Source of the DNA: a virus
Virus record (IMG/VR): IMGVR_UViG_3300031625_000002
Span: 1 to 64,000 of that record
Length of the DNA: 64,000 nt
Strand: one strand, 5' to 3'
Positions 6,825 through 14,800 of the stretch are shown in pieces (within the stretch, counting starts at the first letter, position 1; every line of letters starts with the position of its first letter). The notes under the pieces were generated by a model. The model worked only from the letters and a program-made list of their open reading frames with translations. It searched no databases and was not told the origin of the DNA. A program made the translations under genes and the position numbers.

Positions 6825-7074
6825 TTGGCTTGTGTATATCCTGGTTTGCAGTGATGGGACTTATTACACTGGAATAACCAACAATCTTGAAAAGAGGGTT
6901 GCTAAACACAACAGTGGTAAGGGAGCTAAATATACAAAGACACGTAGGCCAGTGACAATTTTAACATGTCGAACTGGGTTTTCAAGATCTGAAGCTATGA
7001 AGCTTGAGAGAAAGGTTAAGAGTCAAAAAAGGTCAAACAAGGTTGAGTACTTAGAAAATTTCAGCGCCCTATAA
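6817..7074 (+). CDS. GIY-YIG nuclease, UPF0213/YhbQ-like
   Basis: 85 aa. VYILVCSDGTYYTGITNNLEKRVAKHNSG-type spacing gives the GIY-YIG motif (VYI near residue 6, YTG near residue 17). It continues with Arg in LEKRV, KYT/RRPV and a terminal Glu in AMKLERKVK. This matches the single-domain YhbQ/UPF0213 group of DNA-acting nucleases. Confidence 0.85.
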   Translation: MTDWLVYILVCSDGTYYTGITNNLEKRVAKHNSGKGAKYTKTRRPVTILTCRTGFSRSEAMKLERKVKSQKRSNKVEYLENFSAL

Positions 7075-7084
7075 TACAACTCGT

Positions 7085-7201
7085 TTAGTTAGCTACTGAC
7101 GGGGAATATCGGACACCAGCCGGGTGCCCAATGCATTGATGAAGTTCGCGACGACGGAGAGCGCGGCAGGGCGTAGCCGAGGCGCTGTCTAATTTAACTA
7201 A
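7085..7201 (+). ncRNA. GC-rich structured RNA candidate
   Basis: TTAGTTA (7085-7091) pairs with TAACTAA (7195-7201), enclosing about 100 bases that are much richer in GC than the surroundings. Inner helices are CACC/GGTG (about 7119-7132), GGC/GCC and GCGC/GCGC (about 7160-7188). No ORF fits. I could not match it to a known class. Confidence 0.4.
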
Positions 7202-7225
7202 GGTTCATAGAGAAGAGAAACACTG

Positions 7226-7440
7226 ATGCATACACAATTCATAAACGATGGTTCGACGGCGTTCCCAATAAATGGTAGATTTTTTTAACCTATTCTGATC
7301 AGCATAGTAATGTTGGCGTTGAATGGAATCTATGGGGAAACTCATGCGGTATAGAATTATCTATAAATGATGAGGGGGGTGGACATTTTATGTGCCCTTG
7401 CCACCTATTTCATTGTGGTTGTCATTTGCAAAATAAATGA
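7226..7440 (+). pseudogene. Small gene frameshifted in a T7 run
   Basis: ATG 7226 codes for 20 residues and stops just after a run of seven T (7280-7286). If the run were eight T, the frame would continue as LTYSDQHSNVGVEWNLWGN and on through a CPCH/HCGCH cluster to TGA 7438-7440 (about 71 aa). Possible zinc-binding protein. Replication slippage or an assembly error would both explain it. Confidence 0.45.
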
Positions 7441-7567
7441 ATGGCTTGGAAATAAAATCACATTACACTTGGATCATAAAAACGGAATAAATAATGATAA
7501 CAGAATAGAAAATTTAAGAATATTGTGTCCAAATTGTCATCAACAAACAAAGACTTGGGGTAGATGA
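7427..7567 (+). pseudogene. C-terminal fragment of an HNH endonuclease
   Basis: Residues NEWLGNKITLHLDHKNG followed by CPNCHQQT are the zinc/HNH end of a phage HNH gene like that at 2402, but the N-terminal part is missing. The last codons overlap the acceptor stem of the next tRNA-Leu, so the fragment abuts the tRNA exactly. Confidence 0.7.
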
Positions 7568-7635
7568 AGGGAACTGGCATACCTCGTTGATTTAGAATCA
7601 ACGGTTTGGGGGTTCGAATCCCCCTCTACTCACCA
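7558..7635 (+). tRNA. tRNA-Leu (anticodon TAG)
   Basis: Acceptor GGGTAGA pairs fully with TCTACTC, anticodon stem GTTGA/TCAAC has loop TTTAGAA (TAG), T-arm GGGGG/CCCCC is perfect, and CCA is encoded. Its first bases are the last codons of the HNH fragment. Confidence 0.9.
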
Positions 7636-7702
7636 GACGAGAAGAAGTGACGGTAATACGAAAGCTAACAGCTTTTACAACTAAAGATAAGGAGAAGAGA
7701 AC

Positions 7703-7834
7703 ATGAGTATCATTCCGTTAGTAGTATTTGGTGTAATCGTTTGGGGAGCTTGGCAATTCTTGAAACCATTGTTGGTTGTATTTCAGCAAGAATCTGAGAA
7801 CAAGAAGAAATCTCTTGAAGAGGAAGCTTCGTAA
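7703..7834 (+). CDS. 43-aa membrane peptide
   Basis: AAGGAGA site before the ATG. Residues 2-28 are hydrophobic (IIPLVVFGVIVWGAW) and the tail is charged with KKK. One membrane span is likely. Role unknown; a small lysis or membrane-modifying peptide is possible. Confidence 0.5.
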   Translation: MSIIPLVVFGVIVWGAWQFLKPLLVVFQQESENKKKSLEEEAS

Positions 7835-7934
7835 TACGCGCCACGATCACAATCCCGTCAATGACGCAATCGGAAATGCTGAGGCATTAGAGTCGATTAT
7901 TAAAATGATTAAGGCTGAGAGGCGAAGAAAGTAA
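7815..7934 (+). CDS. Possible overlapping small basic ORF (TTG start)
   Basis: 39 codons beginning TTG inside the preceding gene, ending KAERRRK. After the TAA the same frame stays open and protein-like to 8168, so this may be the upstream part of one longer interrupted gene with 8004-8168. Weakly supported. Confidence 0.25.
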   Translation: MKRKLRNTRHDHNPVNDAIGNAEALESIIKMIKAERRRK

Positions 7935-8003
7935 TGTTTTTTATCAAACGGAACGTTTGGACATATTGACGATCTCGCTTCAGAGTTAGGGAAAAGTGAT
8001 AGT

Positions 8004-8168
8004 ATGGATTGTGACAATCTTGAAAGGTTGATCAGTGGAATAATAGAAAGTTCAATTATTTACACTAATGATTTAGCACAAGATTCTCCAGAGATGTTAA
8101 GAGAGATTGCAGACAAATACGATAAATGTAGCATAAAACCTACAACACAGACCTCTGTAGCAGAGTAA
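8004..8168 (+). CDS. Hypothetical acidic protein, 54 aa
   Basis: Reads as a compact helical protein (DNLERLISGIIESS). The ribosome site is weak. In frame upstream the sequence is also protein-like back to the TAA at 7932, so the true start is uncertain. Confidence 0.4.
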   Translation: MDCDNLERLISGIIESSIIYTNDLAQDSPEMLREIADKYDKCSIKPTTQTSVAE

Positions 8169-8248
8169 TGACAACAAGGAAGATCCCCATTGTCTAATTT
8201 TGATAAGATTAATTAATGGGCTAAGAAAATAAAAACAGGAGAATAGCG

Positions 8249-9049
8249 ATGAGAATAGTTGATAGTCCAGAATCATACTTAGTTGGGATAACCTCCCTTA
8301 ACGACATTGGTCTAAATTCATACCTTGATGATATAGGAGATCCCGATTGGGACCCTGACATTTCGGTTTCAGATGGGGAGAATTTAATCGAAGCCGCAGG
8401 CCGAATGTGCTATCGAAGCTGGCAGGCCTATGATCCGGCGAAGCCACTCGCCACCAATCCTAATGTAAAAAAAGTCAGAGAGGGCAACAGGGACTACATT
8501 GCCAATGTTCTCAAGCACAAGCATGGATCAATCCTTGAACACGTCTCAGCGAGCTTTATCCTCAAAGACGTGTCTCGTGTTTTAACTCATGAAATAACCC
8601 GCCACAGAGCCGGGACGGCTTTTTCCCAGGAAAGCTTAAGATATGTCAGACTTAATGATTTAAGCTTCTGGATTCCCACCTTGATCAAAGAAAATGATGC
8701 AGCGATAGAATTGTTCTTGGGTGCGATCACTCAAATGGAGCAATGGCAAACACAATTGGCCGAAATTTATGATATCGATAATATGAAGGATTTTCACACG
8801 AAAAAGCTTCTCACGTCGGCATTTAGAAGAATTGCACCGATTGGTCTTTCAACATGTATACTGGTCACAGGAAATTTGCGATCCTGGCGGCACATTGTTG
8901 AAATGAGGACTTCAGAAGGCGCTGAGGAAGAAATTAGAATCAGTTGTGACCAAATCGCCGAGGCACTTTCTGTAGAATTCCCCAATGTGTTCCAGGATAT
9001 GGAGTTAAATGATAAAGGGGAAAGGATTTTTGTTAATTCCAAGGTTTAA
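8249..9049 (+). CDS. thyX: Flavin-dependent thymidylate synthase
   Basis: 266 aa. Residues 118-132 contain RHRAGTAFSQESLRY, the ThyX signature (RHRxxSxNExSxRY type) that binds FAD, NADPH and dUMP. The downstream RRIAPIGLST and RSWRHIVEMR segments also match the family. ThyX makes dTMP from dUMP using methylene-tetrah ydrofolate and fits the DNA-precursor genes here (dUTPase, MazG, RNR). The ribosome site is AGGAGA. A 40-residue acidic N-terminal extension is longer than usual. Confidence 0.92.
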   Translation: MRIVDSPESYLVGITSLNDIGLNSYLDDIGDPDWDPDISVSDGENLIEAAGRMCYRSWQAYDPAKPLATNPNVKKVREGNRDYIANVLKHKHGSILEHVSASFILKDVSRVLTHEITRHRAGTAFSQESLRYVRLNDLSFWIPTLIKENDAAIELFLGAITQMEQWQTQLAEIYDIDNMKDFHTKKLLTSAFRRIAPIGLSTCILVTGNLRSWRHIVEMRTSEGAEEEIRISCDQIAEALSVEFPNVFQDMELNDKGERIFVNSKV

Positions 9050-9120
9050 CCACGAAAACTAAAGTAAATATGGTGTACAATCCTTAATTGGACACTAACC
9101 TATAACAATAAATATTAAAA

Positions 9121-9486
9121 ATGAGTGCATTTTCAAGTATCATGAGTACAATTGCTTCTTGGAGCAAATGGTTCACTTCTGGCGATCAAGTCAAGAAAAG
9201 AAAGAAGAACAAGTTAGAGGATGAAGTGTCAGATGGCGCGACAGCCATAAAAGAAAAGGATGTAGACGAAGTGAACAGAAGATTACGAAAACATACGATG
9301 GAATTGATCTTTATTGTAGGAATGTTAGTTTCGGTTGCTGGGTGTCGAACGCCTCAGGTAATATATATACCACAGGAACATAAGGCGATTCCTTTGGTTC
9401 ATAATGGCGCTGAAGGTTGGTGGCTCCCAAATGGCCAATTTTCAATACTATTAGAAAAAGCAGAACGCTACGATGCCTCAAAATAA
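9121..9486 (+). CDS. Protein with internal lipobox, spanin candidate
   Basis: 121 aa. A basic, helical N-terminal part of about 60 residues is followed by a hydrophobic stretch ending VAGC (about residue 75), then TPQVIYIP and a 45-residue tail. The CxTPQVIYIP pattern resembles phage Rz1-type outer-membrane lipoproteins. If translation began at the internal ATG 9298 (MELIFIVG), the product would be a normal small lipoprotein. Proposed role: lysis (o-spanin). No clear ribosome site for the annotated ATG. Confidence 0.45.
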   Translation: MSAFSSIMSTIASWSKWFTSGDQVKKRKKNKLEDEVSDGATAIKEKDVDEVNRRLRKHTMELIFIVGMLVSVAGCRTPQVIYIPQEHKAIPLVHNGAEGWWLPNGQFSILLEKAERYDASK

Positions 9487-9499
9487 AAGGAGAGATTGA

Positions 9500-10054
9500 A
9501 TGAAGAAGTTAATTTGTGGAATGATGGTGGTCCTAATGGCGGTGTTAGGCAATGGTTGTGCGACTACAGGCGGAACGGGCGGAGTAGGAGGAATTGATGT
9601 CAGCACTGCTGATGCCGAAAAGTTTGGCCGTGTAGTTGGAGTTGGATATTTGGTTGGAAAACCTCATCTTAGCGCGAAAGAAGTTGAAATACTTGAGTAT
9701 GTATACCATCAATTTGATGCTTTGATTACTGATGAAAACAGTAACGACGTTATCAAGAGCTTGATTACGAACGCTGTAATGACTGAATTCGCTGATGATC
9801 CAGAGAGTGCAATTTTGATTGCATTTGGAGTTGAAACATTGAATATGTATTGGATGCGACTTGATGAGAGATATCAAATCGACAATATTGTAGGCGCAGA
9901 AAGGCTTGCGATCTTGAGAGCGTTCAATAAGGGGATCAAGGAAGCTGTAGCGGACTACAAATTCCAGGCCGCTCCAGCGCCACCAGAGGTTATTTTGGAA
10001 GTTGCCCCACCGGTTTCTGTAGAGCCAAATCCAAGTTCTGGGGCCAACAATTAA
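9500..10054 (+). CDS. Predicted lipoprotein, 184 aa
   Basis: The N-terminus MKKLICGMMVVLMAVLGNGC is a classic signal peptide with lipobox and Cys20, so the mature protein should be lipid-anchored. It continues with a Gly-rich linker, a helical domain and a Pro/Val-rich C-terminus (PAPPEVILEVAPPVSVEP). Together with the preceding gene it may form a lysis or envelope unit. Bases 9552-9575, encoding the lipobox region, recur exactly at 11860-11883. Confidence 0.6.
   Translation: MKKLICGMMVVLMAVLGNGCATTGGTGGVGGIDVSTADAEKFGRVVGVGYLVGKPHLSAKEVEILEYVYHQFDALITDENSNDVIKSLITNAVMTEFADDPESAILIAFGVETLNMYWMRLDERYQIDNIVGAERLAILRAFNKGIKEAVADYKFQAAPAPPEVILEVAPPVSVEPNPSSGANN
9552..9575 (+). repeat. 24-base direct repeat, copy 1
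   Basis: Identical to 11860-11883, 2.3 kb downstream. Here it encodes the Cys-Ala-Thr-Thr-Gly-Gly around the lipobox cysteine. The copy at 11860 lies in the odd C-terminus of the dUTPase gene. Confidence 0.8.
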
Positions 10055-10063
10055 GAGGAAGCT

Positions 10064-10126
10064 ATGAGATATTTGGGTATTAAGTATTATGAAGACTTAG
10101 TACCCATTTATCATTTAAGAGGTTAA
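10064..10126 (+). CDS. 20-aa peptide
   Basis: GAGGAAG ribosome site and ATG in a tight position between two genes (10-base and 2-base spacers). Sequence MRYLGIKYYEDLVPIYHLRG. Very short, so only tentative. Confidence 0.3.
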   Translation: MRYLGIKYYEDLVPIYHLRG

Positions 10127-10128
10127 AC

Positions 10129-10482
10129 ATGAAAGATTTCATATTAAAATATGACGAGAACAAAAACGATAGTGGATTTTACCCACAGTCAGACATTATT
10201 TACAATGTCGTTCTGGCGGCTGACACTCCTGAATCAATAACGGTTCCCGTAGGCGCAGAAGTGGCTGAATTTTCCGCTAATGGAGACTTTTGGTGTAGGT
10301 TTAACACTGCCGCTGCCGTTCCAACAACTGAAGTTGTTGATTCGGGGTCAGAGTTGAATCCTACGAGAAGGACTGTTGTTCCAGGCCAACCGATTAGTTT
10401 TAGCGCAAGTTCGCCAACACTAATTTCGATTGCGTTTTACAACATCGCTGGAGCAATTAAGACTCATACACATGTTGTTTAA
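10129..10482 (+). CDS. Small virion-type protein, 117 aa
   Basis: Beta-rich composition with IIYNVVLAADTPESITVPVG and FSANGDFWCRFN, a pattern I recall from small phage structural proteins that sit near tail genes. No membrane or catalytic motif. AGAGG precedes the ATG. Probably a minor virion protein. Confidence 0.5.
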   Translation: MKDFILKYDENKNDSGFYPQSDIIYNVVLAADTPESITVPVGAEVAEFSANGDFWCRFNTAAAVPTTEVVDSGSELNPTRRTVVPGQPISFSASSPTLISIAFYNIAGAIKTHTHVV

Positions 10483-10484
10483 TA

Positions 10485-10623
10485 CGATCTTCGCTGTGAT
10501 ACGTAAGTGGGCCTGCGGGCTCGTGTAAAATCGCCAAGATCGAACGCATAGCCAGGCGGTTAACTGGTAGAGCAACCTTGCGGTATAACTCGTCCCCAAT
10601 TAGGTTAACCGCAAATTTTTTTT
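10485..10623 (+). terminator. Folded intergenic RNA with terminator / possible attenuator
   Basis: CGATCTT/AAGATCG encloses a first domain (about 10485-10543). Then GCGGTTAAC (10556-10564) can pair with GTTAACCGC (10604-10612), or TTGCGGT (10578-10584) with ACCGCAA (10608-10614). The two pairings exclude each other and both precede a run of eight T. A D-arm-like TTAACTGGTAGAGCA lies inside. It could be a switchable terminator ahead of the dUTPase gene or a decayed tRNA plus terminator. Confidence 0.45.
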
Positions 10624-10652
10624 AACTACGATAAGAACAAGGAGAATTAACT

Positions 10653-11978
10653 ATGAATGATGCAGAAATTGAAAAGGCGGTTGGGGAAATCGCTATGGGA
10701 ACTACAATTACCAATGTAAACGATCCGAAAAATAAAACGCAAGCAGCACTTCAAGCTATGAATGACCACGTGGCAGGAATTATCCCTGTCAGTATTAAGA
10801 GATTAAGTGCCGCTGCCGTAATCCCTCAATATGCAAAGCCTGGTGATGCTGGTGTTGATTTAGTCTCCCTTCACGACGCCTCTCTTTCCCCATTTCAATC
10901 AACAATGATTGAGACTGGAATTTCAATTGAATTACCAGTTGGTTATGAGGCGCAAATAAGATCAAGAAGCGGCCTTGCCAAAAAGGGCATAGTGGTTGTC
11001 AACTCTCCGGGGACTATTGATTCTGGGTATCGAGGGCCTGTAAATGTCTTATTGATCAATCTTTCAAAACCCCCACCGCCAGAATCTGGTAACGATGGAT
11101 TTTTCAAGATAAAAAAGGGCGACAGGATTGCTCAAATGGTTATCGCTCCGGTCTCACAGGCTAAATTTGTAGAAGTAGATGAGTTGGGGGATTCAGAACG
11201 TGGCGCTGGTGGTTTTGGACACACTGGGATGACAGATGTAAGAGTACACATGACTTCAGAAGAAGATAAGAGAGCCATGACTAAGGAATTGCTTGAGAAA
11301 AATACTTGCGGTATTGTTGAAGAATTCGAAAATGAGATAAAGGAAGAAACAGGTAAGGGTGATATTGATCATCGTGACATTAGAAATAAATTGAATGATG
11401 AAAGGGAAGAGAGGCTCAGTACAATTTCCAAAAGAGGCAGAGAGCGATTAAGTGAAGATGAGCTTGCAGATATTGATGCTTCCGCAGGGAAAAAAGAGCT
11501 TTTGCGTAGGAGCATGAACAATAACGATATGAAAGATGCTCAAAAGTACTTGTATGAGATATTGATTTCTCCAGCAAGAACTAAAGCCACAGAATTTGGC
11601 GAAGAGCTTATTGATCATTTGTTTTCTCAGGATAGTGCCTCGAAAGAATTGATCAAGAATGAAGTTGAGAAATTGTTAGACGGAAAGGTGACAGATGATA
11701 TCTTCCTTGTTGGAACCAACTCTATTAAGCCGACGAAAAGGGGGAAAATCCACAGGACAGTTCTTGAAATGATACTCGACTTGCGGGATGAAACTATAGC
11801 AAGTTTTGTTTCAGGGCTTGACAACGCCTTAAACATGAGTAGAGTAATAGAGAGATATGATGGTTGTGCGACTACAGGCGGAAAAGAGAGGAAGCCGGTC
11901 TCGCAGCCGCGCCAGTCGAGATCTCAGACGTGCTTTCGCGGAGTCAAGGTGGCGAAAGTTATTTCAAGGGAAAAGTAA
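10653..11978 (+). CDS. dut: dUTPase with long C-terminal extension
   Basis: 441 aa. Residues about 47-190 are a trimeric dUTPase: AGVDLVS (motif 1), RSRSGLA (motif 2), GTIDSGYRGP (motif 3), KGDRIAQMV (motif 4) and GAGGFGHTG (motif 5). It hydrolyses dUTP to dUMP, feeding ThyX. A helical, charged extension of about 250 residues follows, which dUTPases normally lack. The last 35 residues (after DGCATTGG) start within a 24-base repeat of the lipoprotein gene and look like frame-shifted sequence. The stop overlaps the next ATG (TAATG). Confidence 0.9.
   Translation: MNDAEIEKAVGEIAMGTTITNVNDPKNKTQAALQAMNDHVAGIIPVSIKRLSAAAVIPQYAKPGDAGVDLVSLHDASLSPFQSTMIETGISIELPVGYEAQIRSRSGLAKKGIVVVNSPGTIDSGYRGPVNVLLINLSKPPPPESGNDGFFKIKKGDRIAQMVIAPVSQAKFVEVDELGDSERGAGGFGHTGMTDVRVHMTSEEDKRAMTKELLEKNTCGIVEEFENEIKEETGKGDIDHRDIRNKLNDEREERLSTISKRGRERLSEDELADIDASAGKKELLRRSMNNNDMKDAQKYLYEILISPARTKATEFGEELIDHLFSQDSASKELIKNEVEKLLDGKVTDDIFLVGTNSIKPTKRGKIHRTVLEMILDLRDETIASFVSGLDNALNMSRVIERYDGCATTGGKERKPVSQPRQSRSQTCFRGVKVAKVISREK
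11860..11883 (+). repeat. 24-base direct repeat, copy 2
   Basis: Exact copy of 9552-9575. It marks the point where the dUTPase extension switches to a basic, low-complexity tail; the sequence after it is more protein-like in the +1 frame (EEAGLAAAPVEISDVLS). Confidence 0.8.
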
Positions 11979-12640
11979 TGAATAACAGTAGAGAAGACGG
12001 TGATCCGATAGCACTCGTGGATCTTGATAGGACACTTTGTGATCATGATGATGGTTTACATAATGGAGTTGAGCATGAGTGGAAAGAGGGTCGTCTCATG
12101 GGTATGAATGATTTGGCGTCTCAAGACGAGAAGATGTTCAATCTTTGGGACGACGATGTTCCTTCGTATGTTAAGAATAGAATGAGGATTGTCAGATCGC
12201 AGGAAGGGTGGTGGAGAAACCTTAAGAAGATCCCGCAGGGATTTGAAGTGTTCGACTTGCTTGTTGAAGCAGGGTTTTCCATTTGCATCACATCAAAAGC
12301 CGCATGGACTTCTGAAAATTCTTGGACTGAAAAGTTTCAATGGTGCAGAAGAAATTTGCAATCCAGTATCGTTGAAAGCGACAGATTCGATATGAACACT
12401 ACTACTGAGAAGAGTATTGTTTATGGGAAAATTCTCTTTGATGATTATGTCGGTTTTGTTGAGCCCTGGCTCGAACAGAGAAGTAGGGGACTTGTGATCA
12501 TGCCCGCGCTTCCACACAATGATGGATTTGAACATCCTAACGTAGTCAAGTATGATGGCACGACTGAAAGCTATGCTATAGTAAAAAACGCCATTCAAAC
12601 CGCGTATGCACGAGGCCACAAGGAACCGTTGGTTTTGTAA
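11978..12640 (+). CDS. HAD-family 5'(3')-deoxyribonucleotidase-like protein
   Basis: 220 aa. ALVDLDRTLCDHD is HAD motif I (DxDxT), CITSK supplies motif II and ILFDDYVGFVEPWLE the late acidic motif. The pattern is like mitochondrial/phage 5'(3')-deoxyribonucleotidases, which dephosphorylate dNMPs. The frame is open upstream to 11864, but the ATG that overlaps the dUTPase stop is the natural start. Confidence 0.7.
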   Translation: MNNSREDGDPIALVDLDRTLCDHDDGLHNGVEHEWKEGRLMGMNDLASQDEKMFNLWDDDVPSYVKNRMRIVRSQEGWWRNLKKIPQGFEVFDLLVEAGFSICITSKAAWTSENSWTEKFQWCRRNLQSSIVESDRFDMNTTTEKSIVYGKILFDDYVGFVEPWLEQRSRGLVIMPALPHNDGFEHPNVVKYDGTTESYAIVKNAIQTAYARGHKEPLVL

Positions 12641-12656
12641 AATTCCATGGATGGAC

Positions 12657-12684
12657 TTGAAATTCGAGTTTGATGTGATATGTT
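12657..12684 (+). promoter_or_regulatory. Promoter for Thg1-EF-Ts unit
   Basis: TTGAAA, 16-base spacer, TATGTT, 37 bases before the Thg1 ATG. Confidence 0.6.
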
Positions 12685-12721
12685 ACCCGATAATATCACT
12701 TAAATTTTATGGAGTAATGCA

Positions 12722-13531
12722 ATGAAAAACGATGCGGATGGAGACCGTATGAAAGGCTATGAAATGGAAGAGGCTGGGCGTAGGCTCATGCCTCTTCTTC
12801 CCGTCATGGTCAGGATTGATGGTAAGTGCTTTTCCAAATTCACTAATGGTCTCAAAAGACCATATGACGTCCGAATGTCTCTCCTTATGGAATATACCAT
12901 GAGGAACTTGGTTAAGGAATACAATGCGCTTATTGGGTATACCCAGTCTGACGAAATCTCACTTATCCTTTATAGTGATAATGTGAAGAGTCAGATCCCA
13001 TATGATGGTAGAATCCAAAAACTCGTTGGAGATATGGCTTCATTCGCCAGTCTTACGTTTAACGAACATCTTGTCGAATACATCCCCGAAAAGACAGACA
13101 GCCGCCCCAGGTTTGATTGCAGAGTGTGGAATGTTCCTAACATGATGGAAGCAGCGAACACTATTCTTTGGCGCGAACAAGATGCGACCAAGAATAGCAA
13201 GTCAATGGCCGCGAGAGCGTATTATTCTCACAGGGACCTTGAAAACAAGAGTGGTCCTGAAATGATGGACATGCTTATAAATAAGGGTGTCAATTGGAAT
13301 GATTATCCGACCTTCTTCAAAAGAGGCGTCTTTGTTCGTCGCGAGATCTCTTCAACTTTGTTTACTGCTGAAGAAATTGAGGGTCTTCCTGAGAAGCATG
13401 AGGCAAGGATGAATCCGCACTTGCATATTGAGAGGGCGTCTATTGAAACTCTTGACATGCCCCCGTTTTCAAAGGTCATCAATCGTGTTGGTGTTATTTT
13501 CAACGGTGAGACTCCAGATGTAGAAGGCTGA
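12722..13531 (+). CDS. tRNA(His) guanylyltransferase-like protein (Thg1/TLP)
   Basis: 269 aa. MVRIDGKCFSKF (Asp33) and YTQSDEISLIL (Asp77, Glu78) are the metal-binding motifs of the Thg1 polymerase-like fold. Thg1 adds G to the 5' end of tRNA-His; bacterial and phage Thg1-like proteins can repair tRNA 5' ends by templated 3'-5' addition. Context fits: many phage tRNAs, some with weak 5' acceptor pairing, plus an RNA ligase and EF-Ts. GGAG precedes the ATG. Confidence 0.85.
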   Translation: MKNDADGDRMKGYEMEEAGRRLMPLLPVMVRIDGKCFSKFTNGLKRPYDVRMSLLMEYTMRNLVKEYNALIGYTQSDEISLILYSDNVKSQIPYDGRIQKLVGDMASFASLTFNEHLVEYIPEKTDSRPRFDCRVWNVPNMMEAANTILWREQDATKNSKSMAARAYYSHRDLENKSGPEMMDMLINKGVNWNDYPTFFKRGVFVRREISSTLFTAEEIEGLPEKHEARMNPHLHIERASIETLDMPPFSKVINRVGVIFNGETPDVEG

Positions 13532-13534
13532 TTA

Positions 13535-13711
13535 ATGAATAAAGAAATTGAAGAAATAATAGACAGCGCGAACATAATAAGATCAAACTCTTTTATAGTC
13601 AGAGAGTATCTTGATGATGGTATTTTTATTGTATGCGCAAAGTGCGAGAAAGAATTCGCCAATGACGACGGATTAAAATGTTGTGATAAGTGTGGTCACA
13701 TCAACGACTAA
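13535..13711 (+). CDS. 58-aa zinc-ribbon protein
   Basis: CAKC near residue 34 and CCDKCGH near residue 49 form a zinc ribbon at the C-terminal end of a short helical protein. It sits three bases after Thg1 and 12 before the IMPDH/GMPR gene, so it is part of that operon. Function unknown. Confidence 0.6.
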   Translation: MNKEIEEIIDSANIIRSNSFIVREYLDDGIFIVCAKCEKEFANDDGLKCCDKCGHIND

Positions 13712-13723
13712 CGGGAGATGTAG

Positions 13724-14800
13724 ATGGGAGACATAAAGACTTCATTATCTTACAATGATGTATTGATGGTGCCAAGGTATTCAGATATGAGCACGAGTGA
13801 TGGTGATTTGTGTTATCATTATAAGAATGACTTGTCTGGGACACCGTTAATCAATGCGCCTATGGATAGAGTGTGCTCCCCTGAATTGATCCATCATCTT
13901 TCAGAAACAAATTGGTTCACCTCAATCCACAGATTTTTTGATAGTGCGTCAAGTCAGTTTAATTTTTTTATTGATTGTAAGGTTAATAAAGACAAATCCC
14001 TTTGCTTCTTATCTGTCGGAAACATTTTTAAGTGGAAGGATTGGATAAACGAGTTGATTGTAGAGTATAAGTACAAGGCGAGTGTGAAAAGGCAATTTGG
14101 ATTCTTAGTTGACATGGCGAATGGTGATACAAACGCTTGTGTTGAGACTGTCAAGTACATAAGGGAGCATTGTCCGTTTGCTATTATCATGGCTGGCAAT
14201 GTTGCCACCAGAAGTGGTTATCGGCATTTGGCTGAAGCCGGGGCGAATTTTATTCGTGTTGGGATTGGGGGCGGATCGATCTGTTCAACAAGATTAAACA
14301 CTGGATTTGGCGTCCCCACTTTTGAATCAGTAATGCGTTGTGCAGATGTGAAGATACCTGGAGCTTACATTGTTGCTGATGGTGGAATTGAAAACACTGG
14401 TGATATAATGAAGGTTATGGCTGCTGGTGCGGACATGGTGATGATGGGCAAGATGCTCGCTTCGACTGATATGGCACCGGGCGAAAAATATGATGAGAAT
14501 TTGAATGTTACGACAAATGAGGAAGAATACAAATTTATTGAATATAGGGGGATGGCATCTAAGGGTGCTCAATCTGTATTGTCAAATAAATTAAGATCAG
14601 TAGAGGGCGTTTCCGGTGCAGTGAAGTATACAGGGAAAACAGAAGAGGTTTGCGCACAAATTGAAGCCAACATGAGAACTGCAATGACATATTATGGTGG
14701 AGCCAAAAACTGGAATGAATTTTCTCGTAGCGCCAAGTTTATTCAATTGACAAGTCAGGGCTGGATAGAATCCGGTACAAGAGTGGAGAATCCCCAATGA
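13724..14800 (+). CDS. IMP dehydrogenase / GMP reductase family protein
   Basis: 358 aa, without CBS domains. The central GIGGGSICSTRLNTGFG contains the catalytic Cys (about residue 187) of the IMPDH/GMPR barrel. VADGGI and the flap-like EYRGMASKGAQ also match. Length and the LNTG segment lean to GMP reductase, but the choice between GMPR and IMPDH is not secure. Either enzyme interconverts IMP/XMP/GMP and links with the phosphoribosyltransferase whose ATG overlaps its stop (ATGA). Confidence 0.82.
   Translation: MGDIKTSLSYNDVLMVPRYSDMSTSDGDLCYHYKNDLSGTPLINAPMDRVCSPELIHHLSETNWFTSIHRFFDSASSQFNFFIDCKVNKDKSLCFLSVGNIFKWKDWINELIVEYKYKASVKRQFGFLVDMANGDTNACVETVKYIREHCPFAIIMAGNVATRSGYRHLAEAGANFIRVGIGGGSICSTRLNTGFGVPTFESVMRCADVKIPGAYIVADGGIENTGDIMKVMAAGADMVMMGKMLASTDMAPGEKYDENLNVTTNEEEYKFIEYRGMASKGAQSVLSNKLRSVEGVSGAVKYTGKTEEVCAQIEANMRTAMTYYGGAKNWNEFSRSAKFIQLTSQGWIESGTRVENPQ

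Noticed and set aside
7095-7120. GGGGAATATCGGACA resembling 16S rRNA (GGGGAATATTGGACA)
   Set aside because: One mismatch in 15 bases is expected by chance many times in a window of this size, and the flanking 16S sequence does not follow.
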